From DASXYG01 sp036502625 (lineage in GTDB: Bacteria > Actinomycetota > Actinomycetes > Streptosporangiales > Streptosporangiaceae), in contig DASXYG010000096.1 in assembly GCA_036502625.1 (NCBI GenBank), positions 1-64,000 of the forward strand: a stretch of DNA of 64,000 bases. The letters run 5' to 3'. Shown here in pieces: positions 31,970 through 40,009 of the stretch (position 1 is its first letter; the number at the start of each line of letters is the position of its first letter). A program made the position numbers and the translations under genes. Under the pieces are notes generated by a model. It made no database searches. It was not told the DNA's origin and was given only the letters and a program-made list of their open reading frames with translations.

Positions 31970-32869
31970 TCAGGCCTCCGGGAGCGGCCGGAGGTCGAGG
32001 TCCGTGCCGGCGATCTCCGCGCGCATCCGGTTGAGCCGTTCGTACTGGTCGACCGCCGGTCCGCGGTCCGCGGCGACGAGCTCGAGCACCAGCGCGTGCA
32101 CGATCGCCAGCGGCGCGAGGATCTCGTTGGCGGCGTCGTCGGTGGAGTCGGGGAGCGCGAGGACGGTGCCGGCCCGGGTGCCCGCCGCCTCGTCCGCGGC
32201 CTCGGTGAGCAGGACGCTCGCCGCCTTGACGCGGTGGGCGTGGTCCAGGATGACGCCGATCTCGCGGAACATCCGCAGCGGCGCGACCACGACGACGGCG
32301 TCCGGCGGCCGCAGCCGCAGCACGTCGTCGGCGAGGCTGAACCCGGTGGCGGTCCAGGCGTCCGCGGGCTTGCCGGCGCGCCTGAGGCTGACCGCGAAGT
32401 AGTCGGCGACGCTGGCGCTCGGCCCGATGCCGTACGTCCAGACGTGCGCGGCGTCGCGGACCGCGGCGACCGCGTTCTCCCAGGCGCCGTCGTCGAGCAC
32501 GGCGGGCACGTCGCCGAGCAGCGCGAGCCCGGCGTTGATCACCGACGGCAGCGTGCCCTGGCCCGCGCCGCTCAGCCGCCGCACCCGGTCGCCCATGACG
32601 CGCGCGGGGTCGCGGCGGCGGGTGAGGTGCTCGACGAGGCTGCGCTTGAGGTCGCCGAGCCCGTCGAAGCCGAGCTTGCGCACCGTGCGGATCACCGTCG
32701 CGTCGCTGGTGCCGGTGGCCTCGCCGAGCCGCGCGGCCGAGGAGATCGCCGCTTCCTCGGGGTGCCGCTGCAGGTAGTCGACGACGGCGCGCTCGCCGGC
32801 GGCCAGCTTGCCCGCCCGGCGGATCCGCTGCCCGAGACCGCCCGTCGATGAAGTATTTGCGTCGCTCAT
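31970..32869 (-). CDS. MurR/RpiR-family regulator (1)
   Basis: A 299-residue regulator. The RpiR HTH is at residues ~15-85 (LAAGERAVVDYLQRHPEEA, then GTSDATVIRTVRKLGFDGL). The SIS sugar-isomerase effector domain is at ~120-260 (VWTYGIGPSASVADYFAVSL, VVVVAPLRMFREIG). SIS domains usually sense sugar phosphates, but RpiR proteins near amino-acid catabolism genes are common. I prefer the ATG at 32869, with GAGGA seven bases before it, over the ATG at 32881. It is divergent from the oxidase/Hyu operon and precedes the MFS/GGT pair, so it probably controls both. Confidence 0.9.
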   Translation of the reverse strand: MSDANTSSTGGLGQRIRRAGKLAAGERAVVDYLQRHPEEAAISSAARLGEATGTSDATVIRTVRKLGFDGLGDLKRSLVEHLTRRRDPARVMGDRVRRLSGAGQGTLPSVINAGLALLGDVPAVLDDGAWENAVAAVRDAAHVWTYGIGPSASVADYFAVSLRRAGKPADAWTATGFSLADDVLRLRPPDAVVVVAPLRMFREIGVILDHAHRVKAASVLLTEAADEAAGTRAGTVLALPDSTDDAANEILAPLAIVHALVLELVAADRGPAVDQYERLNRMRAEIAGTDLDLRPLPEA

Positions 32870-32892
32870 TGGTGTCCTCATGAAGTATATGC
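32848..32892. promoter_or_regulatory. Paired ATGAAGTATWTGC direct repeats, likely RpiR sites
   Basis: ATGAAGTATTTGC at 32848-32860 and ATGAAGTATATGC at 32880-32892 are near-identical 13-mers 32 bases apart, i.e. on the same helix face. The second extends into GTA-N5-TAC (GTATATGCTAC), the inner form seen in RpiR/HexR-type sites. One copy lies at the RpiR start and the other in the divergent promoter. Confidence 0.55.
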
Positions 32893-32931
32893 TACGTTTC
32901 CGGCGTTTCGGCGATCAGTGGAGAAACGACG

Positions 32932-34068
32932 ATGAAGCCACCTCAGCCGCCCCGGGTCGCCGTGATCGGGGTCGGCACGATGGGCAGCCAGATCCTGCGC
33001 GAGCTGGCCGTCCGCGGAATTCCGGCCACCGGGTTCGAGCGGTACGGCCTGGGCCACGAGCACGGCGCGGCCGGCGGCGAGACCCGCATCTTCCGCGTCG
33101 CGTACAAGGAGGGCGGGCAGTACGTGCCCCTGCTGCGCCGGGCCCGCGAGGCGTGGCGCGACCTGGGGGAGCGCGCCGGTGTGCGGCTCTTCGAACCGTG
33201 CGGCGCGCTCACCGTGGGCCTGGCCGGCGACCCGGACGTGCGCACGGTGCTCGACGTGGCCGAGCGGTGCGGCGTGGACGTGGCCCGCGTCGGCACGGAC
33301 CGGTTCCCGCGGCACCGGGTGTCGCCCGAGGACGTCATGCTGCTCGACCGCGACGGCGGCCTGCTGTACCCGAGCCGCGCCGTCAAAGCGGTCGCGCGCC
33401 TCGCGGAGGCGGCCGGGGCGCGGGTGCGCACGCACACACCGGTCGTCGCCGTCGAGGACACGGTGTCCGGTGTGTCGGTGACGTACGAGGCCGGCGGCGA
33501 GCGGCACACCGAGGCGTTCGACCAGGTGGTGGTGTGCACCGGGCCGTGGATCCATAGCCTGGTGCCGGAGCTGGCGCCGGACGTGGAGATCCGCCGCGCG
33601 GTGCTGTCCTGGTTCGACGCCGGTCCCGGCTGGGGGCCGGACCGGTTCCCGGTGGGGTTCCGGCGCAGCGGCGGCGAGAACACGTTCTCGTTCTTCCCCG
33701 ACGTGGGCGGCGGCGTGAAGATCAACCTGCACGTGCGGAAGGCGGTGGTGGACGATCCGGACCGGCCCGCGGGCGAGGTCGAGCCCGAGTACGTCGACCG
33801 GGTGGCCGCGGCCGCCGGGCGCTGCCTGGACGGGCTGCCCGCCCGCCCGTCGGCGGTGCGGTCGTACATGGAGGGCTACACCGGCGACAACCACGGCGTC
33901 ATCGGACGGCACCCGGGCCGGCCCGGCGTGGTGGTCATGGCCGGGTTCTCCGGGCACGGCTTCAAGCTGGCGCCGGTGTTCGCCGAGGCCGCCGCGGACC
34001 TGCTGCTCCATGACCGGACCGACGTGCCCGTCGACCACCTGGCGATCTCCCGCCTGTTCACCGGATAA
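32932..34068 (+). CDS. FAD-dependent monomeric sarcosine oxidase/N-methyl amino acid oxidase-like protein
   Basis: A 378-residue DAO-family flavoprotein. The FAD-binding GVGTMGSQ (residues ~13-20) with downstream FERYG, GAAGGETRIFRVAY near 45-58 and the C-terminal GFSGHGFKLAP match monomeric sarcosine/N-methyltryptophan oxidases. The Cys that links FAD covalently in those enzymes (before YT in the CxYT segment) is Glu here (MEGYTGDNHGVIG), so FAD would be non-covalent. It would oxidise an N-methyl or secondary amino acid to an imine, with release of H2O2 or use of another acceptor. First gene of the operon with hyuA and hyuB. Confidence 0.85.
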   Translation: MKPPQPPRVAVIGVGTMGSQILRELAVRGIPATGFERYGLGHEHGAAGGETRIFRVAYKEGGQYVPLLRRAREAWRDLGERAGVRLFEPCGALTVGLAGDPDVRTVLDVAERCGVDVARVGTDRFPRHRVSPEDVMLLDRDGGLLYPSRAVKAVARLAEAAGARVRTHTPVVAVEDTVSGVSVTYEAGGERHTEAFDQVVVCTGPWIHSLVPELAPDVEIRRAVLSWFDAGPGWGPDRFPVGFRRSGGENTFSFFPDVGGGVKINLHVRKAVVDDPDRPAGEVEPEYVDRVAAAAGRCLDGLPARPSAVRSYMEGYTGDNHGVIGRHPGRPGVVVMAGFSGHGFKLAPVFAEAAADLLLHDRTDVPVDHLAISRLFTG

Positions 34069-34088
34069 GACCATCCGAAGGGTTGTCC

Positions 34089-36152
34089 ATGCTACGCATC
34101 GGTATCGACGTCGGCGGAACCTTCACCGACGTCACCGCGCTGAACACCGCCGACGGCCGCTTCTTCGTGCACAAGCTGCCGTCGACCACCGACGACCAGT
34201 CGCGGGCGGTCGCCGAGGGTGTGCGCGAGGTGCTGCGCATCGCGGGGGCGTCCGCTGACCAGGTCGGCTACCTCGGGCACGGCACCACGGTCGCGACCAA
34301 CACCGTCCTGGAGTCCGACGGCGCGCGTACGGCGCTGGTGACCACCGCCGGGTTGCGCGACGTCCTGGAGATCGGCCGGCAGCAGCGGCCCGACCTGTAC
34401 GACATGAACGCCGACAAGGCGCCGCCGCTGGTCACCCGCGAGATGACCCACCCGGTGGCCGAGCGCGTGTCGGCCGGGGGCAAGGCGCTGGTCGCGCTGG
34501 ACGCCGCCGACGTCGCCGCCGTAGCCGAGCGGGTGCGCGCGCAGGAGCCGGAGGCCGTCGCGGTCTGCTTCCTGCACAGCTACCGGAACCCCGCGCACGA
34601 GCGCGAGGTCGCCGACCGGCTGCGCGCGGCGCTGCCCGGCGTGTACGTCTGCACGTCCGCCGAGATCGCGCCGGTGTTCCGCGAGTACGAGCGGTTCTCC
34701 ACGGCGGTCGTCAACGCGTACGTCGGGCCGCGGATCGACCGCTACATGTCCCGCCTGGCCGACCGGGTGCGCGACGAAGGCGTGCCGGTCGAGCCCAAGG
34801 TCATCGGGTCCAGTGGCGGCATGATGTCGCTGTCGTCGGTGCGCCGGTTCCCGGTGAGCACGCTGCTGTCCGGCCCTTCCGCGGGCGTCGTGGCCGCGTC
34901 GCACGTCGCGCGGCAGGCCGGCTACGCCGACGTGATCACCTTCGACATGGGCGGCACCAGCACGGACGTGTGCCTGGTGCGCGGCGGCGGCGCGCTGGTC
35001 TCGGCGCAGCGGCACATCGACGGCCGCCCGGTGCGCACCCCGTCGCTGGACATCCACACGGTCGGCGCGGGCGGCGGCAGCATCGCCCGCGTGGACCCCG
35101 GCGGCGCGCTGCAGGTCGGCCCGCGCAGCGCCGGCGCCCGTCCGGGGCCGGCGGCGTACGGGCGCGGCGGCGCCGAGCCGACCGTCACCGACGCGAACGT
35201 GCTGCGGGGGCGGCTGAACCCGGAGTACATCCTGGGCGGCGCGCTCGCCGTCGACCGTCCGGCCGCCGTGCGCGCGGTCGAGCGGGTGGCCGCGGCGATG
35301 GGCGCCGACGGCAGGACCGCCGCGCGCGGCATCGGCCGCATCGCCGCGGTGAACATGGCCGGCGCCGTACGGAAGGTGTCCGTCGAGGCCGGCGAGGACC
35401 CGCGGGGGTACGCGCTGGTCGCGTTCGGCGGCGCCGGGCCGCTGCACGCCGTCGAGGTGGCCCGCGAGGTCGGCATGCGCACGGTGCTCGTGCCGCCGAA
35501 CCCCGGCACGCTGTGCGCGCTCGGCCTGCTCGTCACCGACATCCGTACGGAGTTCACCACGGCGGTCCTCGCCGACGCGGCCGACGGCGCGCTCGACGCG
35601 CTCAACGAGGCGCTGCACGGCATCCACGCGTCGGCGCGCGCCTGGCTGGACGCCGAGGCGCCGCCCGGCGCGGCCACCCGGATCGAGGGCGTGGCCCGGA
35701 TGCGGTACGCGCGGCAGAACTTCGAGCTCCCCGTGCCGCTCCCGCGCGACGTGGTGGCCGCCGCGCGGCTGGACGCGGACACGCTCGCCCAGGCCGTCGC
35801 CGCCTTCCACGACGAGCACGTCAAGAGCTACGGCTTCGCCCACCCCGGCGCGCGGGTGCAGATCGTGGAGATCCAGCTCACCGCCACCGCCGAGGTCGAC
35901 AAGCCCGAGCTGCCCGCCGCCGCGCCCGGCACCGGCCCGGCCGCGGCGCTGCTCGGGGAGCGCACCGTCGACTTCGACGACGAGGGCCCCGTCACCACGC
36001 CGGTGTACGACCGGGCCCGGCTCGGCGCCGGCACCGTACTGCCCGGCCCGGCGGTCGTCGAGCAGCTCGACACCACCACCGTGATCACCCCGTCGGCCAC
36101 CGCGCGCGTCGACGACCACGGCGTCCTCATCATCGAACTGGAGCCGCGATGA
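34089..36152 (+). CDS. hyuA: HyuA: hydantoinase/5-oxoprolinase subunit A
   Basis: A 687-residue subunit of the ATP-dependent N-methylhydantoinase/5-oxoprolinase family. ASKHA-type ATPase motifs are GIDVGGTFTDVTAL (residues 4-17) and FDMGGTSTDVCLV (~282-294). The middle KVIGSSGGMMSL and the late GGAGPLHAVEVAREVG complete the actin-like fold. GAAGGG precedes the ATG at 34089; a TTG six bases earlier is in frame. HyuA binds and phosphorylates the cyclic amide. It is coupled with hyuB (ATGA). Confidence 0.92.
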   Translation: MLRIGIDVGGTFTDVTALNTADGRFFVHKLPSTTDDQSRAVAEGVREVLRIAGASADQVGYLGHGTTVATNTVLESDGARTALVTTAGLRDVLEIGRQQRPDLYDMNADKAPPLVTREMTHPVAERVSAGGKALVALDAADVAAVAERVRAQEPEAVAVCFLHSYRNPAHEREVADRLRAALPGVYVCTSAEIAPVFREYERFSTAVVNAYVGPRIDRYMSRLADRVRDEGVPVEPKVIGSSGGMMSLSSVRRFPVSTLLSGPSAGVVAASHVARQAGYADVITFDMGGTSTDVCLVRGGGALVSAQRHIDGRPVRTPSLDIHTVGAGGGSIARVDPGGALQVGPRSAGARPGPAAYGRGGAEPTVTDANVLRGRLNPEYILGGALAVDRPAAVRAVERVAAAMGADGRTAARGIGRIAAVNMAGAVRKVSVEAGEDPRGYALVAFGGAGPLHAVEVAREVGMRTVLVPPNPGTLCALGLLVTDIRTEFTTAVLADAADGALDALNEALHGIHASARAWLDAEAPPGAATRIEGVARMRYARQNFELPVPLPRDVVAAARLDADTLAQAVAAFHDEHVKSYGFAHPGARVQIVEIQLTATAEVDKPELPAAAPGTGPAAALLGERTVDFDDEGPVTTPVYDRARLGAGTVLPGPAVVEQLDTTTVITPSATARVDDHGVLIIELEPR

Positions 36153-37813
36153 ACGACCTCGACCCGATCACCGTGCAGGTCATCGGCGCGCAACTGGTGA
36201 CGATCTCCGAGGAGATGGGCGCCGTGCTGCGCCGGGCCAGCTACTCGACCAACATCAAGGAGCGCGCCGACTGCTCGACCGCGCTGTTCGACGAGCGGGG
36301 CCGCCTGGTCGCGCAGGCCGAGAACATCCCCATCCACATGGGATCGATGCTCGGCCTCATCGACGCGCTGGAATCGTCCGAGCTGTCCGTACGGCCCGGC
36401 GACGTGTTCGTCACCAACGACCCGTACCGCGGCGGCGGCACCCACCTGCCGGACATCACCATGGTCAAGCCGGTGTTCGCGGGCGGCGTGCTGATCGGCT
36501 ACAGCGCGAACATCGCCCACCACTCCGACGTGGGCGGCCGCGTGCCCGGCAGCAACGCCGGCGACTCGACCTCGCTGTTCCAGGAGGGGCTGCGCATCCC
36601 GCTGGTCAGGTTCGCCACCGCCGACGGGCCCGAGCAGGCGCCGCTGGCGTTCATCACGCTCAACTCGCGGCTGCCCAACGAGCGCCGCGGCGACATGCTG
36701 GCCCAGCTCGCGTCCGTCGAGATCGGGGAGCGCCGGCTGCGGGAGATCCACGAGCGGCACGGCGGCGACACCGTACGGGCGGCCACGACGTACCTGATGG
36801 AGCACGCGCGCCGCCGCCTGGCCGCCGCGCTGCGCGACGTCCCCGACGGCGTCTACCGGTTCCGCGACGTCATGGACCCCAGCGACGGGCGGGCCACCGA
36901 GATCGCGGTGGCGGTGACCATCGCGGACCAGCGGGTCGCCGTCGACTTCACCGGCACCGGGCCGCAGAGCCCGGTCGGCATCAACGTGGTCAGGCCGGCG
37001 CTTGAGGCGACCGTCTTCTACGCGCTGAAGGCCGTGCTCGACCCGGGCATCCCGCCCAACGGCGGGTTCTTCGCCGCCGTCGAGGTGACCGCGCCCGAGG
37101 GGAGCATCGTCAACCCGGTCGAGCCCGCGCCGGTGACCGCGCGCACCGACACCTGCCAGCGGGTCGCGGACGTGGTGTTCGGCGCGCTGGCCCAGGCGCT
37201 GCCGGACCGGGTGCCCGCGGCCGGCCACAGCACGGTGACGTACGTGACGTTCTCCGGCGAGCACGACGGCGCGTTCTTCGTCTACCCGGAGGTGGTCGCG
37301 GGCGGCGGCGGCGCGCGGCCGGCCAAGGACGGCCTCGACGCGATCCAGGTGCACATCACCAACTCCTCGAACCTGCCGATCGAGGCGCTGGAACAGGAGT
37401 ATCCGCTGCTCGTGGACGCGTACGAGCTGATTCCCGACTCCGGGGGCGCGGGCGCGCACCGGGGCGGCCTCGGCGTACGGCGCGACGTACGGGTGCTGTG
37501 CGCGACGGCCGAGTTCTCCGCGCACGCCGACCGGCAGGCGTCCCGGCCGTGGGGGCTGGACGGCGGGCACGACGGCAGCCCCGGGCGGTTCGTGCTCAAC
37601 CCCGGCCGCGGCGACGAGCGCGTGCTGCCCGGCGGGCGGGTGTCCGGTGTGCGGCTGCGCCAGGGGGACGTGCTCCGCGTCGAGAGCCCGGGAAGCGGCG
37701 GCCACGGCGACCCGCACGGGCGGCCCGCCGCCCGGATCCGCGAGGACCTGGCGAACGGGCGCGTCACCGAGCCGGCCGCGGACGCGGCCTACGGGTTCAC
37801 TCCTGAGGAGTAG
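36149..37813 (+). CDS. hyuB: HyuB: hydantoinase/5-oxoprolinase subunit B
   Basis: A 554-residue partner of HyuA. Characteristic segments are the start TVQVIGAQLVTISEEMGAVL, then RASYSTNIKERADCSTALFD, DPYRGGGTHLPDITMVKPVF, IAHHSDVGGRVPGS (His/Asp metal-type residues), the late NLPIEALEQEYPLLVDAYEL and GSGGHGDPHGR at the C-terminus. Length is normal. HyuA/HyuB with a sarcosine-oxidase-like enzyme matches creatinine/N-methylhydantoin catabolism: N-methylhydantoin to N-carbamoylsarcosine to sarcosine. An N-carbamoylsarcosine amidase-like protein is also encoded near 60.4 kb. This link is inference. Confidence 0.92.
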   Translation: MNDLDPITVQVIGAQLVTISEEMGAVLRRASYSTNIKERADCSTALFDERGRLVAQAENIPIHMGSMLGLIDALESSELSVRPGDVFVTNDPYRGGGTHLPDITMVKPVFAGGVLIGYSANIAHHSDVGGRVPGSNAGDSTSLFQEGLRIPLVRFATADGPEQAPLAFITLNSRLPNERRGDMLAQLASVEIGERRLREIHERHGGDTVRAATTYLMEHARRRLAAALRDVPDGVYRFRDVMDPSDGRATEIAVAVTIADQRVAVDFTGTGPQSPVGINVVRPALEATVFYALKAVLDPGIPPNGGFFAAVEVTAPEGSIVNPVEPAPVTARTDTCQRVADVVFGALAQALPDRVPAAGHSTVTYVTFSGEHDGAFFVYPEVVAGGGGARPAKDGLDAIQVHITNSSNLPIEALEQEYPLLVDAYELIPDSGGAGAHRGGLGVRRDVRVLCATAEFSAHADRQASRPWGLDGGHDGSPGRFVLNPGRGDERVLPGGRVSGVRLRQGDVLRVESPGSGGHGDPHGRPAARIREDLANGRVTEPAADAAYGFTPEE

Positions 37814-38174
37814 CGGCGCCGATCTGGGCGGCGAGCTGGTCGCGCAGCACGGTCAGCCGGGCGATCTCCGCGTCGAGCGCCTCCAGCCGCCGCGTGGCGA
37901 CCCCGGTGCTGCGGCCGCACTGGGGTCCGCCGTACGGCGGGAGCGCGTCGCCGTCGAGCCGGTCGAGGCGGTCGGCGCAGCCGCGGATGTCCTCGACGGT
38001 GAGGCCGAGGGCCAGGAGGCGGCGGATGGTCAGGACGCGCGCGACGTCGCCGCGCCCGTACGCGCGCTGGCCGCTCGGCGTGCGCGACGGCGGCGGCAGA
38101 AGCCCGCGCTGCTCGTAGAACCGCAGCGCCCGTGGTGTGGTGCCGGCCGCCGCCGCGGCGTCGCCGATCCGCAT
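37797..38174 (-). CDS. MerR-family regulator
   Basis: A 125-residue MerR protein. The N-terminal winged helix RIGDAAAAAGTTPRALRFYE (residues 2-21), QRGLLPPPSRTPSGQRAYGR (22-41) and DVARVLTIRRLLALGLTVED (43-62) are followed by the dimerisation coil (~85-120). A single Cys in GPQCGRST lies in the effector region. It is downstream of the reductase gene by 23 bases on the same strand, and a MerR-type promoter lies before that reductase. It overlaps the hyuB stop by 17 bases, convergently. Confidence 0.9.
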   Translation of the reverse strand: MRIGDAAAAAGTTPRALRFYEQRGLLPPPSRTPSGQRAYGRGDVARVLTIRRLLALGLTVEDIRGCADRLDRLDGDALPPYGGPQCGRSTGVATRRLEALDAEIARLTVLRDQLAAQIGAATPQE

Positions 38175-38197
38175 GAGTCCTCCAAGCGCGCCGCCGT

Positions 38198-39217
38198 CTA
38201 CGGTTCCACGACGACGGTCCCCAGGTGCCGTCCGGTGATCAGTTCGTGCAACGCGCGCGGCGCGTTCTCGATGCCCGCGACGCGTACGTGCGGGAACGTG
38301 ATCGCGCCGGAGCGCAGCCAGCCGCCGAACCGCTCGGCCCACTCGGCCGGGCCGCCCGATTCGTCGGCCCCTCCGAAGCCGCGCATCGTGATCCTCCTGG
38401 CGATGAGCTGGAAGGTGTCGATCTCCACCGGCGCGGTCGTCCCGGCGAGATCCGGCGCGAGCTGCCCGGACAGCGCGCCGACGATGACGAACCGCCCCTC
38501 CGTGCGGGCCGCGCCGATCGCGGCCTGGAGCTGCTCGCCGCCGACGTTGTCCACGAAGACGTCGATGCCGTCCGGCGCGGCCTTCGCGAGCTGGTCGGCG
38601 ATCGGGGCGTCGCCGCGGACGAGCGCGGTGTCGTAGCCGAACTCGCCGACCATCCGCGCGGCCTTCTCCGCCGACCCCGTACTGCCGATCACCCGCCCGG
38701 CGCCCAGCAGCCGCGCCACCTGCCCGGCGAGCACGCCGACGCCGCCCGCGCCGCCGGAGACGAACACCGTGTCACCGGGCCGTACCGGCGCGTCACGCGT
38801 CAGCGCCGTGTACGCGGTGGCGCCCTGCCCGAGGTACGCCACCGGATCGGGCAGCGCGTCACCCAGCGGCACGCACTGCCCGGCCGGGACCACGGCGTAC
38901 TCGCGCCACCCCGCCCAGTGCCTGACCAGCGCGCCGGCCGCGAGCCCGGTCCCCGGCGCCGCCGAGACGACCTCGCCGACGGCCGCGCCGAACAGCGCGT
39001 CACCGGCCCGCAGCGCGGGGAACGGCGTCCCGGCCACGCCGCCGCCGATCAGCGTCCGCAGGGACGGGAACACCTGGAAGAACCGGTTCCGCACCAGCAC
39101 CTCCCCGTCGCCGGGCGGCGGCACGGGGACCTCGACGACCGCGAAGTGCTCCGGCTCGGGCAGCCCGTCGGGCAGGCGGGCGACCCGGACCTCGCGGGAG
39201 ACAGCGGGCAGTGCCAT
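38198..39217 (-). CDS. NADP-dependent MDR-family reductase (CurA/PTGR-like)
   Basis: A 339-residue zinc-free medium-chain reductase. The oxidoreductase N-lobe includes PGDGEVLVRN. The Rossmann core VFVSGGAGGVGVLAGQVARL (residues ~152-171), with GGAGGVG and IGSTGSAEKA, is NADP-specific. EFGYDTALVRGD and DVFVDNVGGE are hallmarks of the curcumin reductase/leukotriene-B4-dehydrogenase-like branch, which saturates alpha,beta-unsaturated ketones or aldehydes. The MerR gene follows; electrophile detoxification under MerR control is likely. Confidence 0.9.
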   Translation of the reverse strand: MALPAVSREVRVARLPDGLPEPEHFAVVEVPVPPPGDGEVLVRNRFFQVFPSLRTLIGGGVAGTPFPALRAGDALFGAAVGEVVSAAPGTGLAAGALVRHWAGWREYAVVPAGQCVPLGDALPDPVAYLGQGATAYTALTRDAPVRPGDTVFVSGGAGGVGVLAGQVARLLGAGRVIGSTGSAEKAARMVGEFGYDTALVRGDAPIADQLAKAAPDGIDVFVDNVGGEQLQAAIGAARTEGRFVIVGALSGQLAPDLAGTTAPVEIDTFQLIARRITMRGFGGADESGGPAEWAERFGGWLRSGAITFPHVRVAGIENAPRALHELITGRHLGTVVVEP

Positions 39218-39239
39218 ACGGCGCTCCTGACATCGGAAG

Positions 39240-39258
39240 TCCCGGGCTCACCCCGGGA
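39240..39258. promoter_or_regulatory. TCCCGGG-N5-CCCGGGA hairpin in the reductase leader
   Basis: A perfect seven-base inverted repeat with a five-base loop lies 23 bases before the reductase start and after the predicted transcription start. It could be a second binding site or an RNA hairpin. No function is assigned. Confidence 0.35.
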
Positions 39259-39269
39259 ACGGCGCCGTG

Positions 39270-39301
39270 ACGCTAACCCCTGACCCGCGCGTCAGGGTCA
39301 A
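39270..39301 (-). promoter_or_regulatory. MerR-type promoter with overlong spacer and central dyad
   Basis: On the minus strand, -35 TTGACC (39301-39296) is followed after 20 bases by TAGCGT (39275-39270), or after 19 bases by TTAGCG. A perfect dyad CCCTGAC-N6-GTCAGGG (39297-39278) fills the spacer. This 19-20 base spacing with a dyad between -35 and -10 is the hallmark of promoters twisted open by MerR proteins. The -35 overlaps the stop of the half-MFS gene. Confidence 0.75.
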
Positions 39302-39918
39302 GCCCGGCCGTGCGGGGCCTGCCGCATCACGAACAGCACGATGCCGATGATCATCGTGGCGACGAGCGCGGCCAGCAGCAGCGGCGCGGTGCTCAGGAAG
39401 ATCCACCGCCAACTGAGCACGGTCGCGATGCCGCCGCCGACGAACGGCCCGGCGATCAGCGCGAGCAGGCCGAGGCCGCCCGCGGTGTACGCGAGCGGCC
39501 GCGCCGTGATGCGCACCGCCAGCGCCGCCGCGACCCCGGCCGCGGCGCCCGCGCCCAGCCCGGTCAGGCCCCGGCCGACCAGCAGGACGAGCTCGTCCGG
39601 GCTGAACACGTCGAGTACCACGCCGATGATCATGAAGGCGATGCCGGGCGCGGCGATCGAGGTCGGGTACCGCGCGCCGACCAGGAGGCCGACCGCCAGG
39701 GTCAGCAGCATCGCGAGCAGGTAGACGCCGACGGTGGACGGCAGGTACGACACGGTGGACAGGTGCAGGTCCCGCTGGATGTACGACATCGACCCGATCT
39801 GGACGACCGCCGTCAGCAGGTACAGCCCGGCCAGGGCCGCCACGCCGGGACCCGGCAGCGCCCACCACGGCCAGACCGCGTGCTGCTGACCGGCCGCCGC
39901 CGGCTGAGGAGGGTTCAT
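39298..39918 (-). CDS. Half-length MFS-like membrane protein
   Basis: A 206-residue protein with about six TM segments. It looks like the N-terminal half of an MFS drug-exporter-type permease: YLPSTVGVYLLAMLLTLAVG, a short GARYPTS loop, VGRGLTGLGAGAAAGVAAAL and FVGGGIATVLSWRWIFLST, the last being the DHA2-like TM5-6 motif. A full MFS protein has 12-14 TMs. The stop is clean and no second half follows, so it is either a truncated gene or a free half-transporter. It is upstream of the MerR-controlled reductase. No ribosome site is visible before the ATG. Confidence 0.65.
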   Translation of the reverse strand: MNPPQPAAAGQQHAVWPWWALPGPGVAALAGLYLLTAVVQIGSMSYIQRDLHLSTVSYLPSTVGVYLLAMLLTLAVGLLVGARYPTSIAAPGIAFMIIGVVLDVFSPDELVLLVGRGLTGLGAGAAAGVAAALAVRITARPLAYTAGGLGLLALIAGPFVGGGIATVLSWRWIFLSTAPLLLAALVATMIIGIVLFVMRQAPHGRA

Positions 39919-40009
39919 AGGGCGAAATCATGCAGTGCGTACCGCGCTACGTCCAACGGCCAGGTCCCCCTCCCGCGCACTGATTCCGGTGGCGGGGGAT
40001 CGCGCGCGG

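Noticed and set aside
34089..36152. Minus-strand frames opposite hyuA
   Set aside because: Antisense to a clear 687-residue protein with all HyuA motifs; shadow frames of GC-rich coding DNA.
32932..37813. Firm call of a creatinine pathway
   Set aside because: Creatinine deaminase or amidohydrolase is not adjacent, and HyuAB also acts on oxoproline-like compounds; kept only as an inference.
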